DNA of 64,000 bases from Arachnopeziza araneosa (lineage: Eukaryota > Ascomycota > Leotiomycetes > Helotiales > Arachnopezizaceae), in contig QYAI01000073.1 in NCBI GenBank assembly GCA_003988855.1, forward strand, positions 62,001 to 126,000, in the 5' to 3' direction. The notes beneath the pieces were generated by a model that did not search any database, was not told the DNA's origin, and saw nothing but the letters and a program-made list of their open reading frames with translations. Shown here one piece after another: positions 44,313 through 56,407 of this stretch. The translations under genes were made by a program, and so were the position numbers. Every line of letters starts with the position of its first letter. Positions within the stretch are counted from its first letter, which is position 1.

Positions 44313-45437
44313 ATGCCAGTCGCAACGAGGGAAACGCAGATATACAGAAAGGATGCGAAAGCCAAGCATAATCTGCTGACACCAGCAGAAAGAGAGAAGC
44401 TCATTGCGGTAGGTGCCATTCTGGTGGAGATCGAATTTCATAGTTCTAACAACTTCAGCCATATCTTCCACAACCACCCTCACGATCACCGTCTCTTAAA
44501 AGTAAAAATGGAAATGCCCCAAGCATTCGAATTGATGCGCCAAAATCACATTCAAGATTAGGGGTTCGAAAGTTTCTCCGAGCTCAACTACATAGCTTTC
44601 TGTACGCCGTAGTACACACCATATTTTCAGTTTACATACGTTTTCGTTTGGCATACCATGCTGTGAAAGATAGGATACTGGCTATCTTATATTATCATCA
44701 TCGTACGCCAGAGCTGATTCAAAAGGATGTCAAGGGGCTGGGCCGGCTACCCAAACATTTAAGTGTGGTACTAAGTTTAGAGGATGGAGGGCGAGGAGGG
44801 GCCGGATTAGAGGCTCTTGTGGATGAAGTAGCCGAGATCTCGGCCTGGTGCGCCTGTGTAGGAATTCCAATGCTTTCGGTTTATGAAAAGAGTGGTAAGG
44901 ACGTCTTGGTTTGGAAGAGAGTGATGCTGACATGAAGCAGGAATCCTGAAAGGCTTTGTTCCCGCGACTCACAGAGCTGTGTCTAGAAAACTGTCATCTT
45001 ACTTTGGACCTCAGCCACCCGCCGTATCGCTACGAGCACCACATGTGCCTTCAATGGAATCAGCTGCAAGCACACCTACTAGCGAAACGCCAAGACAAGG
45101 ACTACCACACCTTTCAGTGCTTCTTTTATCTGCGGAGGATGGCCGGGACTCATTGGTAGACCTTACTAAGACCCTCACTGAGATGTCTCAACGGTCAAAA
45201 CTTGCCCCGAATGATATCAGCGTAGACCTCGTCGATGCCGAGATATCCGAAAGCGTGATGGGTGAACCGGATCTTTTGGTACTTTTTGGACCTACAGTGG
45301 AACTTTCAGGCTACCCGCCTTGGCAGATTCGACTTACAGAAATCTTTCACGTCCAGGATAACCAAGGAGTTGGGTATCAGGTTTTCTTACGGGCATTATA
45401 CAACTACGCAAATGCGCAGATGAGATTTGGTAGATAG
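44313..45437 (+). CDS. NUS1: Nus1/NgBR, accessory subunit of dehydrodolichyl diphosphate synthase
   Basis: Non-catalytic partner of the cis-prenyltransferase that makes dolichol in the ER. Exons 44313-44408, 44459-44894 and 44941-45437 give 342 residues. After a basic, Ser/Pro-rich N-terminus there is a hydrophobic segment near FLYAVVHTIFSVYIRF (membrane association). The UPP-synthase-like fold then follows: LPKHLSVVLSLEDGG, DEVAEISAWCACVGIPMLS and VYEKSGILKGF across the second splice. The C-terminal block PDLLVLFGPTVELSGYPPWQ plus IRLTEIFHV is the family hallmark. It ends NAQMRFGR, containing the RxG motif needed for activation of the partner in this family. Its stop lies 17 bp from that of the convergent AlkB gene. 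Confidence 0.93.
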
Positions 45438-45454
45438 ATTGTTTAAGTACAAGA

Positions 45455-46544
45455 CTAAGACGCCCCCAACTTCATTTCTCGCGAGTTTTCATCCCATCTA
45501 TAGACAGGACCCATTCCAACATTATAGTTGTTGTAATTTTCGGTTCCTGCCTTTAACAATGCTCGGCGGAATGTGATGTTGATACGTCCTCCGTCTTCGG
45601 CGTTCTTTCCTGTTCGTTTAGGAATTGAATGAAGCCAGTTGGCCTGCGTTCTTCCTTTCATAAGTATCATGTCGCCACTTGCAAGTGCCAACTTTATGGG
45701 CTTGGTCTCTGGTGGTGGTGGTGCATTATCATTAGGCGCAATTGGCTTATGTTTCATGAGAAAGTCTCTTTTTGCTCCTAGGGAGAATGAAGCAATAGCA
45801 GGCAAATCTCCAAGAAACCTTTCATCATCGCTGTGGTATGAGATACTGTCTGAACCAGAAGCGTAGTAATTGACGAGACAAAAGTTGAATTTGCATCCCG
45901 TAGCAGCTTCCGTCGAGAGTCTAAGGTCATCCAAGCATTTTGGAACTGGTCGAGGTGGGTACTTGGAGTAGAACTTGTCATTTTTGGCTTCCTTCCCAGT
46001 TTTAGCGTCTACAACTTGTCCAGTCTCGTCAAATTTGGATGTCTCATCAAGGCCGAACACCGTAGTATATCTTCTCATTGTTAATATACACCTTACATGG
46101 GACTTGTGTAAATACCTTGGGGTTCGTATCTGAGTTTCTACACCGCCCCGCTTAATCTTGTATTCAACTCTGTAAAATGGTAATTCTTTGCGAAGAAACT
46201 GAAAAGCTTGTTTTTCAAGGTATTTGGGGATGTAAGGCTCAAAATAAAGCAGATCTAAATCAGCTTGGTCGTTGATTACCCTACCTATTGAGCTAGGTAG
46301 AGAGTTGAGATTTGAGGCGATTGAAGCTGGAAAATGGGGAATTGGTATGGGATATGTTGAGTGCCTAGAGTACTCAATTTGCTACTTGGATCAGACAGAA
46401 ACTCAGGAATCAATGTAAAACACTCACTTGATCTTCTACTGGTGCAGATTCTCCTTTCAATTCAGTGCCTTCAGAGATCCGAGCCTTCTTGGTAGGCGGC
46501 TTGAAAAACGCGTCCAAGGTTCTTTTCTTTGTCGATTCCGTCAT
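45455..46544 (-). CDS. AlkB-type 2-oxoglutarate/Fe(II) dioxygenase (ALKBH2/3-like) with PIP-like motif
   Basis: Expected to reverse alkyl damage on nucleic acid bases. Exons 46544-46428, 46372-46116 and 46070-45455 give 329 residues; the splice choices that keep frame are acceptor TTGAG at 46373 and acceptor GAAG at 46071. The catalytic core is complete: His204-x-Asp206 in SYHSDDERF, distal His272 in NWLHSIPKR, and Arg287/Arg293 in GGRINITFRRA. Substrate-side segments LPFYRVEYKIKRG and TQIRTPRYTTVFG match the DNA-repair AlkB homologs. At residues 7-14 is KRTLDAFF, a PCNA-interaction-like box (LxxFF with Lys in place of Gln). A nuclear repair role is inferred from that and from KKAR nearby. 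It is divergent from TRM5. Confidence 0.88.
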
Positions 46545-46848
46545 TATTTCTAGGTTTAAGACCAGCTCTTGATATTCTGTTTATAATTTCGAGTCCCGAC
46601 ACGCGACAAAATCATAGCCTCGTGGTTCAATGACATCAATATTTCACCCAAAATAGAAAAGGCTAGCCTTGCATCTCAGCCTTGTCGAATTGATTGCAAA
46701 ATTATGACTCGCGAAGCAACAGTCTTCAACTAACAACAGCGATGCTTGTAATATTATGAAGAGATGGCAGTATGTTTTCTTTGGTTTGACATGTGAGGTT
46801 ATTGACGTAAATGCTTAGGACAAAGATCTAGCCAATTCACTGGACAAA
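46545..46848. promoter_or_regulatory. Bidirectional promoter, AlkB-like / TRM5
   Basis: 304 bp between divergent starts. No individual sites assigned. Confidence 0.45.
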
Positions 46849-48499
46849 ATGAACCTCTTCCGACCTCCTATTGTTCGTTCCGCGACGGCTGCACTAGATC
46901 GATCACTTTTTGGTTTGACGGTACCTACAGCAGCAGCGCGGATAGCAAACCCCAAAAACATATCTTGGTACAGAAATGAACTGGGTAACACAAAGGAGAT
47001 ATTGAAATTAGATCGTTTCATAAATGTCAAGTCTGATCCAGATATCCTACTTGCTGGGAAAGGAGGGAAATGTTTGATTCTAAAGCCAGAAATAAAACCT
47101 GAAGGTAATATGATACTTGGATATATGAATCTAATGCTCAGATTATGGCAGATCCATCTACATGGAGTACACTCCTTCGCGAAGCAGTGCAAGAGAAAGA
47201 AGTGCGCGTTATCCCATACAGCCTTAAATTCGACTATGACTACTGGACTTACTGTAACTTTGCCATATCCTAGATTTTTTCACCTTCTAACATGACTAGA
47301 TGATATCATAACTTCCCTCCTTCCTCTTGATGCACAGGGCGAAATCCCCGTTGGATTCTCCCAAGTTGGGCACATTGCCCATCTCAATCTTCGGGACGAG
47401 TATCTGCCGTACAAAACCGTTATCGCCCAAGTCCTCATGGACAAGAATCCCAGTATTCTAACAGTCATCAACAAAATAGACGATGTAGGAACCGAGTCCG
47501 AATTCCGCACCTTTAAGTATGAAGTACTTGCTGGACCAGATGAGATGAATGTTCAAGTCAGCGAGGCAGATTGCATCTTCAAATTTGATTATAGTAAGGT
47601 TTATTGGAATAGTAGGTTGCAGACAGAACATAGGAGGTTAGTGAGTAGGTTCAAGCCAGGAGATGTGGTAGTGGACGTTATGGCTGGTGTTGGGCCGTTT
47701 GCGGTACCAGCTGGGAAAAAAGGAGTTTTTGTTTGGGCGAATGATCTAAACCCAGAAAGTTATAACGCAATGTGTGATGCAGTGACGAAGAATAAGGTAC
47801 GTCTCAATTTTTTTAAAATTCTATTTCAAGATACACAATCAAAATCACAACGATATATTTTCCCAAATTGACTAGTCCTAAATGTACCAATATTGACAAC
47901 ACATGTAGGTAACACCCTTCGTCCACGCTTTCAACCAAGACGGCCACGTATTCATCCACCACGCCACCGATTCCATCCTATCCCTCTCCACCACAGGCCA
48001 AAATACCATCACCATCCCCGGGAAACCAATCGGGAAACACTCGCGCTCATCCGGCTTGCCTCCTAAACTCACTCCGACCAAAACTCTCACCATCCCACCA
48101 ACCGTCTCCCACTTCGTCATGAACCTCCCCGCCTCAGCCATCACCTTCCTACCATCCTTCTTAGGCTTATACGCCGGCCATGAAGCTCTATTCGCCGCTG
48201 AAACAGGGAGGAAATTGCCCATGATCCACGTGCATTGTTTTAGTACCAAGAGCGACGACAATGTTAGAGAGAGCAAGGAGATTGCGGAGAGGGTGGGAGC
48301 GGAGTTGGGGGTCGAGGGTATGAAGGTTGCAGCGGGTGCGGTCGAAGACAATACATATTGGGATAGGGAGTTGGAGGAGGGGGAGGTGAGGGTTTGGGAT
48401 GTGAGGGAGGTGGCGCCGAAGAAGAGGATGTTTTGTGCCGAGTTTAGATTACCCCGAGAGGTGGCTTTTAGAGCGAGGAAAGATAGTGCTGTAAGTTGA
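46849..48499 (+). CDS. TRM5: tRNA (guanine-37-N1)-methyltransferase Trm5
   Basis: Methylates G37 next to the anticodon, keeping the reading frame, in cytosol and mitochondria. Exons 46849-47104, 47152-47253, 47300-47796 and 47909-48499 give 481 residues. Key segments are VGHIAHLNLRDEYLPYK (the Trm5 core), VYWNSRLQTEHRRLV, then the SAM site DVVVDVMAGVGPFAVPAGKK followed by WANDLNPESY, and ISHFVMNLPASA-like SHFVMNLPASAITFLPSF. The N-terminal start (MNLFRPPIVRSATAALDRS) is typical. The last codons read through a strong donor (GCT|GTAAGT at about 48491). An intron to the GGCAG near 48540 would swap the final two residues for Asn-Trp-Ala, so the exact C-terminus is open. The 112-nt third intron is the longest of the gene. 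Confidence 0.93.
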
Positions 48500-49153
48500 G
48501 GAAGGATATCGAGAAAACCTAATAGATGCCTAAAGGTGGCAGAATTGGGCGTAGCTGAATTGTGCTGTCTCTTTATCAAGACATCTGGTAGCTTGGTCGA
48601 CATTTTGTTTGACCATCATCACCCTTAGAGACATCTAGGAAATCAGTAAGAACCAAATCCTCCCTTCAAGGTTCAAGTAGTTTACCTGCTATCTTGCAGG
48701 GTCGATTCAACGACACCGCTCGGTACTTCTACATGATTAAAGTAAACAAACACTCTCGTAAATAACTCGACTTTTGATCAATGCTTCCTACTCATTCTCT
48801 CTCTTCTCACATTTAAATCATATGAGCATTATCTTTTCTCTCTATAACAATAGTACAGACTCACACTGAGATACACAACGCTCTTGCACCTACCACCTCC
48901 CTCTTCTCAAATCCTGGCTTTCGTCCACCGCCATCCGTAAGATGATAAGTGGTCCCTCAGCACTCCCGCATGATAGAACACCTCTTTGAGCCACGAGGCT
49001 AATCTTGAATATCAAAAAATGCATTGCCGATCGCTCCATGATTATTTGATTCACTCCAAGCGAGCATGATGTTGAATCTCGTGCGTCGAATTCTGTGATC
49101 CTGTATCAATCACTAGCGTTACTTTTGGTAGCACGAGGAGGGGGCGTTGCAGC

Positions 49154-49180
49154 GTTGCTTGCTTGCTTGCTTGCTTGCTG
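49154..49180. repeat. (TTGC)n microsatellite
   Basis: About six tandem TTGC units. Simple-sequence repeat. Confidence 0.8.
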
Positions 49181-49379
49181 TCTACGGTTCTGGGCATGGA
49201 TATACTGTACCATGATATGGCAGAGAGAATTAGCATTTGACGGCAGATGCGGGTATGGTACCAATGAAGCGGAGTTGGCTGGAGGCAATGCTTTCTTGTT
49301 CATCCTGATCCGTGGGTCGGTTGTAATATCTACAGGCTGTGAATGGAGGTGAGCTCTCTATTCTCTCGCCTCGAGATAG

Positions 49380-49880
49380 GCCTCGCCGCTCTCTGTCTTG
49401 GCTTTAGTCTTAGTTTTGCTAATTCTTTTTTAAGAGCTGTTCGAATGTCTATATGTCAATTCGACTTTCTCTTGTCTTTTTACGTTTTTGGGGTTTTTTT
49501 TTAAAAAATTTGAATCTAAATGTCGATGAGAGTTATCTGCAGGTATGATGTTTTGTTACATTTCGCGACCTTGTCAGTCTCTGTCTCTGTCTCAGCCTCT
49601 ATTTGCTTACTATTTTTAGAAGCCATTTAAATGTCTAAATGTCAATTCGACTCTCCCTTGTCTTTTCATGTTTTTTAAATGTTGAATGTCGATGAGACTG
49701 ATCTGCAGATTAATGTTTTGTTGCACTTCGCGGCCTTGGTCGGTCTCGGTGTCCCCCTCAGCCTCTGTTAGGATAGGCAAATAAGTGAATTGAAAGTCGA
49801 TGAGAGTCATCTGCGGATTAGACGTTTTTTTGGCACTTCGTGGTCTCGTCGCTTTCGGCCTGGGTGCGGTGGGCAGAGGC
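49380..49880. repeat. Decayed tandem repeat, about three copies
   Basis: The word order ATGTC(T)A..ATGTCAATTCGACT, CTTGTCTTTT, GTCGATGAGA, ATCTGC(A/G)G, ATGTTTTGTT, TTCGCG(A/G)CCTTG, CAGCCTCT recurs. Copy 1 begins near 49442, copy 2 near 49629 (186 bp later) and a shortened copy 3 near 49770. A partial fragment precedes 49430. Copies differ by many substitutions and small indels, so the array is old. Confidence 0.75.
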
Positions 49881-50282
49881 AACGAGGAGAAGGCTTGACA
49901 ATGACCGGCAGCACTCTGCTAGTCCCGAGTTTTCCGGACGCAGACAGGATTGACTGCAGAGATGAGTCGGACCATCTACCCTCTGAGCCCTGTACTCACA
50001 GGACTCTAGTAATTGGTTGTTGGTTGTGTTGCGAAGAGGAAGAAGAGAGAGATGAATACATATACACCATCACAAATAAAAGAGAACACCAAGACGGCCT
50101 GCTTCTAGGTAGACAAAATCTTCTATCGTTACTAGAGATAAAAAGGTAAGGTTTTTCCTTTATATTCATGTCGCACTTATGATAGGTATCTAACTTCTCT
50201 GTGGCGGGGAGCAACACAACAGAAGGACATGGGTAAATAGTAGGAGGAACAGAGACAGCAAAGACTTAACACTTGACTTGTT

Positions 50283-50298
50283 CGTCTACTAGTAGACG
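50283..50298. repeat. Perfect 16-bp palindrome CGTCTACTAGTAGACG
   Basis: Self-complementary over 16 bases in AT-rich spacer. Could be chance, a binding site or the core of a small element. Confidence 0.6.
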
Positions 50299-51157
50299 GG
50301 GTATTCATCTGCCGCTTCCGGAGTTGGAAGTAGTCAGTTGAGTAGCAGCTTAGAAAGGGAATTGTTTATATTGTAGGTATTGTTTTGTAAGAAGTACAGT
50401 TTGTAGATTATTCCCTAGCCTCGATTCGAGTCATTGTCTTGCAATAGCGGTATCACTTCGATTAATAGTTGTACTGCGCGCTATGTGTAACTGCCGACTT
50501 AGGCAGAGGAGCGTGTATCAGAGAAGATATAATTGTTCAACTCGTTTATTGTTATACAGATGTATAGAGATGGTATTCCTATGTCGATATAGCAGAAGAC
50601 AGAGGGTAAGGAGGGAATATTATAGAAACAGTGATACACTGTTATAGAAGAGGTTGAAATGTTGTTAATATTTGTTACTAAGGCAATAAGAGAGGTCAAT
50701 TTACAGTGATACTATAGTGCTATTTCTTGCTCTGCGAACAGTACATTATAATTATAGCTGCCCTTTCTCGCCCTAGTGCGGATACGAAAATACGAAAATA
50801 AGAGATAGAACGGCAGATAGTATTGATTGACGTATAGCTCTAATAAAACCAATTTGTATTATTGCAGACAAGAGACGGGATTAGGACCTGGGATGCGCAA
50901 CGCCCGACTAGAAGATAAATTAAATCAAAGCTCAAGGAAAGCAATGTTGAACAGACGAGGTAGAAGGATAGCACTTGGTTTATAGGCTGGTATTAGGTAT
51001 GATGTGATGAACGTGGCTATTCGTTTGCCTGGCCGTTGAAGAAGATTGATTTGAAAGCAGAGGGAAGTTGTAAATGTAAAAGAATTGTTCATGATATGAT
51101 CTGCGAGGTAGTCTACTTGCTACTTGAGTCATGCCGAAGTATCGATAGGTAGAGCTG

Positions 51158-51421
51158 TTACTCAACTTTGCTGTCTGTTATTCCTCGTAGGATTTGTTTC
51201 CCTGGTCTCTTTAATAGCAATAGAACAGGTGCGTATGGACTTCTAGCTTTGTAGAGGATATGTCTTATTAGGATTATAGTCGAGGGCAGAGGCATGTTTA
51301 ATCTGCTTTTGGAGTAAATGGTTAGTGGGTAGTTCTTCCTAATCGGCATGGAGGATCTTACTATAGTTTGTATTCTGAGTAGAAAAGCAGAGGAGTTAGA
51401 AGTAGACATTAGCGTAATCAA
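51158..51421 (-). mobile_element. Probable Ty3/Gypsy reverse-transcriptase relic
   Basis: An 87-codon minus-strand ORF contains PLTIYSKSRLNMPLPS and, about 20 residues later, KARSPYAPVLLLLKRPGKQ. In Gypsy elements the start of reverse transcriptase reads 'GPIYSLS..EL' and, about 20 residues later, 'SRSPYASPVLFVKKPGG'. The match in order and spacing is suggestive. The following 'LR.CVDYR' block is absent or broken, and no integrase, RNase H or LTRs were recognised around it. If real, it is a small decayed fragment. Confidence 0.45.
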
Positions 51422-54400
51422 GCTGCATGCAGCTCCTTACTACTAGTTGGTGATTAAATGAATAGTTTAGGAAGAGGGGAAGAAGAGTCGGAACGCTATG
51501 CAGTGCTTTGTTATTGCGACAAGGTTGTATATACATTAACTGACCTATTTAAGAGAATAAGAATAGTAGTAAGAGGGCTATTGGCGTCATAATAGCAGTA
51601 GTGAGATCAGAGAGGCTGTAGCGAATGAGAGATCGATGAAGAAGTTTATCATCGTTGTAAGAAAGATATACTCTACGATATTGCCTTGTTGGATGAGGAG
51701 CTTGCTTGCCATTTTCGTTCTTGGCCAAGATGGATCAAGGAGAATATGTAGCCTGGAGAGGAAGATAGTGCAAGCAAGCTCGCGACGAACTTGGCATGCT
51801 GAGGGAAACTTCAACGAGACAAGAGGACCGCCTCTGTCGAAAGTATTCTATAGCTGAGCTAAGGGTGTTTGGCAAGTCTACGTACCTTGCGGCGAAGCTG
51901 AAGTTGCTGCAGTGCCTTCCTGGGTCCAGCGAGTGGAATGGATAGACGTACTCAGGATAGGTTCCCAGACCTTGCCATCACATGCTTCTCTGAAGTGTAT
52001 TGTACAGAAATAGATATGACGAGAGATGGACGAATATTATCCCGAAACCGGATTGGGTAGGCTTTCCCAGCTGACAGATGGTGGCTAGAAATAGATATGC
52101 TACTAATATGGATGATCGAGGACTCGATGCTAGTGTAGTGATAGTGATGTGATTGTGTGATAGAAACAGATACAGACGGCATGCATAGAAGATCTTCCAT
52201 GCTCGATCTATCAGTCTTTGAGTTTAGGGCTTGAGACTGAGATCCCATGACTTCTAAGGTATAAGTTGGTGTGCTTCGGAACGGCACGGAGATAAAATAC
52301 CAGACATGGGGATCTGATTCTGTACAACAGAAGTTGAAGTTATTTGAGACCGAGGCGTGAGTGAGGCTTGAGGCTAATATCCCGATGGAGTTGCTTAGTG
52401 ATTCATTTCTCAGCTGATTAGTCTACTCAGAACCTAAACGGCATGAGAATAGCTGCCGTTTGTAGCTCAAGCCTCATGCGATCGTGGCGATCACTAGAGT
52501 TAACCCGAGCTGAAGACGCCGCAGGTCGCAGGCTAGAACCTAGATGTCTGAGACGCAGCAGATTTAGACAAATCAAGTACAGGTAGATGTTAGACATCGC
52601 GAGCTACTTCCTTCTAGGCTGATCGACTGGCTTTGTTCTACCATGTTGATAAAACGGCACGGGTAGTTAATTAACTCTAAGCTCGTCAGTGAACGCAGAA
52701 CCAAGGAGGACAAGCTGCAGCTGAACGAATAGGAATTTTGAGGCGTAGGCTGCGGTATGATACGATATGGCAATGTATCAGTACCTCGAGATATATTGGA
52801 TAGTTTGTGGAGGACGGGTCACGAGGACATTCACTGGATATAGCTATGGGGAAACAATATCAGATGGAGCGAATTGTACCATGAGACTTGTTTAAGAAAT
52901 TCAATATTTGGACGGCAAATAGAAGGCAGATTGGGCAGGAGAAGCTGTTGGATCATCGCAATCCGGCGAGAGCGAGATCTGCTTGACCCAGGGATGATTG
53001 TTGTATGGATCATGGATGATGAATTGACTTTATCAAGAATAAGAAGATAGCCTAGCCCAGTGCTCGGCCTTGGATCTTGAGAATATCATCTCACATACGG
53101 ACGTAGGCCGGCCGCATGGCAGAAGCAGTCTTCAGTGTCAACTCGTCGTGACGAGATTATTTGACAGGAACTCATGCGCGCAGCCTTCCCTGACCTAGCA
53201 GGTGGCTGTTGAAACAACCGACGAGGTATCGATGGAACAGGAAATAGATGCGGAAGAGAAAGGATATAGATAGCGTGAACCGAAGTGCAGAAAGATGGGA
53301 ACATCAGTTTGTGAGGAGAATAAGCGCCAGGCACACGAAACCGAACCAATACGACGATGAATCATTACACCCACCGCGGCGCGTATGGTGACTTTAAACG
53401 CCGAATGAGAAGGCAGAAGAGGGCATCTGCGCGGTGATTGGCGGCCACGAGGAACGCCGTCAACGTGAATGAGGAAGTTTGAAGTGGTGCTGTTTCAGGA
53501 GCTGAAGATGGCGATGTGGGGAAGGGAAGGGAGGACGAGGTGTGATGGATCTTTCCGTTTCGTCGGGTAGTGACGGGCGGAGATGGATTTCTGTTTTTGG
53601 TGAAGGGGGGAGGATTCGGAAGGAGGCCAGGAGGAGGCTTGTCAACAGCGGAAGCAAATAATACTGGTACACACTTGTCGAGTGCGTAGGTAGGCTAGGT
53701 AATTTGGCGGTAGTGTAACGAAAGAGAAGGAAAAAAAAAAACCACACGTTGGCGAGGTGGTATTATTACGCATTCTATTTTTTGATCCAAGGCAGGGAGG
53801 CTTGTGCTATAGAAGCACCGAAGAAGGATCGGGTGGCGGGCTCGTCCTTCGACACGATGCGAAATTCCTTGACGGCAGGATGATGATGCCATGTCGTAGT
53901 GTCTGAAGAATAGCCAGAGGGGAAAGTAAGTCGGGGGTACCGTACCAGGAATCGTCATCATAAAAGCAGAGTTTAATGCTCGAGATAGAGTGCGTGTGAC
54001 TCGAGATACATGAGCGACGCGTTTACAGCAATAATAGCGGTGGGTTGGTATCATAAGAGGGAGTGTCTCTGGGGCAGCATGATTTCGCAGTGTCTGCCGA
54101 ATGATGCTCGTGAAGCCGCAGCAGCAGCAGAAGAGGTGGAATCACTGTCCAGAATCCAGATCCAATCTTGACGGGGGGCTAAATTGACCTGTCATCGGGA
54201 CGGCCGGAGCCCTTGCAGTGACTGTGAGTCTCCTGTTCAGTGCTCACCTCCGACTGTTGCTGACCCCGGGACAGGATGCTGGAACGCAAGATGCGCAACA
54301 GCAAGCCCCAACGAGGCGGGAAATGAGAATCATTTGCTGTCATGGCCCGGATTTTGCCCGCGTCTGATTGGGAATGCAGCGCCAATCAGAAATTCCCATA

Positions 54401-55008
54401 TTTGTCCGCTTTGGGCCATTTTTGCACGCCTTTTCGTTCTTCTTCCTGCTTGGGCCTCGACGGCGGAATGCCAACGCCGACCGAGAGGGTGTGCTGGTCC
54501 ATGCAAGTCGCTGGTCGGCGAGCAGAGGAGACGAGAGGAAGAAATAAGAAAAAATAAAAAATAAAAAAGGCCCAAAGTGTCGGAGAGGAGGAAGAGCGGC
54601 CCCCCGCAAATCAGGATCTGGTACACCGCCAGTTGCGCTGTCACTGGCTGCATCAACCGGTCGTCATCAGCCTCACCGCTGCTGACTCGGTCGCCACCGC
54701 GACAGAGAGAGGACAGAGAGAGGACAGAGAGAAGATTGGGAAGATCGTAATCGTTTGCTGCTGCTGCTGCCTCTGCACGGCACGGTACGGACGGGGAGGC
54801 ACATCATCAGGTAATCACAGAGCCCACCCAGCCGAGTTGGAGTCACGAGCGGACCACGAGACAGCGCAGATCACGATTCGGGGAATCTCAGCGCCTCTTC
54901 CAATCAGCCGGCCTGGCTGCGTCGCTTTTTCGTGCTGTATTGCGCTGTGAGTGGTTCGTGGGCAGGCTGTGATTCTGCTTGGTCGAGCGTCGTTTCAAAG
55001 AGTTGGCC

Positions 55009-55010
<2 letters not shown>

Positions 55011-55047
<37 letters not shown>

Positions 55048-55050
55048 TCT
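55011..55050. repeat. (CT)n tract in the HapB upstream region
   Basis: About 16 uninterrupted CT units, then CCCTCTCT. CT-rich tracts are common in fungal promoters near transcription starts. Confidence 0.85.
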
Positions 55051-55811
55051 CAAAAGCTTCTCACACCCACAGAAAACGCCCGGCTCCGTCTTTTTTCCTT
55101 CTCAGTCATACTGCGGTCATACCTAACATCCACCACCAACCCGCAACCACCAGCCTGCAACCCACCAGCCTGCAACCCGTCCCCCTCTCCAAGCCGCGCT
55201 GCTTCCCACACTGCTGCAGCACGTTCAAAGCCCGAAGAGCCCAAGCCCAAAGCACCACCCGCACCCAAGACCCGATCTCGCCTAGTCCCTCGCCTCGCCC
55301 AATCCACCCCCCCCCCCTCATTTTTCCATCCTCCCAGCCACTCACAACTTCTCCTTCTCTTTCCATCAACATCTTAAGAACCAATCACCTCAGCCATCAA
55401 ATCACCTTCCAGAACACCTCACGAAAAAAAAAAAAGGTCCCCCATCGATAACGATCGATACTCATCTATCGTAAAATCGCCCTGCACCGGTACCTGTACT
55501 GTCCCAGCTCCGTGAGACTTCGATATTCGTTCGTTTCGCGACCGAACCATCCTCCTCACTAGGTCCCCATACTGCTCGCTGTACCTGGTACTCGCTGGCT
55601 GCCTAGGAGGTAGCACGCTGCCATCGGACGGAACACAGCCAATCCCTCGACATCACAACTTCATCACCGGAGCCCTATCACACTCGCGAAAAGCTTCATC
55701 GTCGCAACAATTGGCCCTCACCACAATCAGGTGATTGAACGTCCCTGCGGTCAGGATTATTGCTTCACTCCATACACTCGGTCTGACGTCCTGTTCCATC
55801 GCGCATTGGAG

Positions 55812-56407
55812 GTGAGTAAATGCCAGGTCCAGCGGGCGGAGAATTAAACTTCAACGTCGAATCTTCCTCCCCTCCTCTGAGAGCTGCTTCGCGGTTGCGC
55901 GTCGCGCCAGAACCCACCCTGCCGAGATAGTATCACCAATGTACTAATGTATCTTCCTTCCTCTAGGCAGTCGCGCATTCCATTTCTCTCGCAATCCGAA
56001 CGAGACTGAGGTGACGGCGCATCACACTTTTCTCCTCCTAGATTCGGCGCTTGCAAATATCACAGCCGCACAACACCACCCTACCGCGTCACGAACATCG
56101 CGACAACGCCTCACCATCATCAGCGCAGCGCAAAATCAGCTCGATTCTCATTTAGGTTTACCGGTATCATCCTACGCCACCGTGACAAGAATAGGAATCG
56201 ACGGGGTGAAGCTGATTGACAAGGTAAGCCTAGTTTTGCATGCCACTATGCATGGACAACGCATCACACTGGTCCATGGCAAGAAACAACGTCGGCCCAA
56301 ATCTCCCACCTCCCAATCGCTCCCCAAGCTGCCTCGAGTATTGACCAAACATTCCAACTAATTCTTGTGGTTGGATAGTACCTTTGAAACCGTTTGATTT
56401 TGACTAG
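55812..56407 (+). promoter_or_regulatory. Probable spliced 5' leader of HapB with upstream ORFs
   Basis: Two good intron candidates precede the HapB start. The first runs from GAG|GTGAGT at 55812 to CTCTAG at 55966, with an ACTAAT branch-like site before it. The second runs from AAG|GTAAGC at 56224 to GACTAG at 56407. Between and after them are several short ORFs (for example from 56011 and 56723). The inference is a long, spliced leader with uORFs. The transcription start is not visible in sequence alone. Confidence 0.45.

Noticed and set aside
50820..50860. Primer-binding-site-like TTGGTTTTATTAGAGC on the minus strand
   Set aside because: It differs from the usual tRNA-Met primer site by several inserted bases, and its position relative to the RT relic would be the wrong way round for one element.
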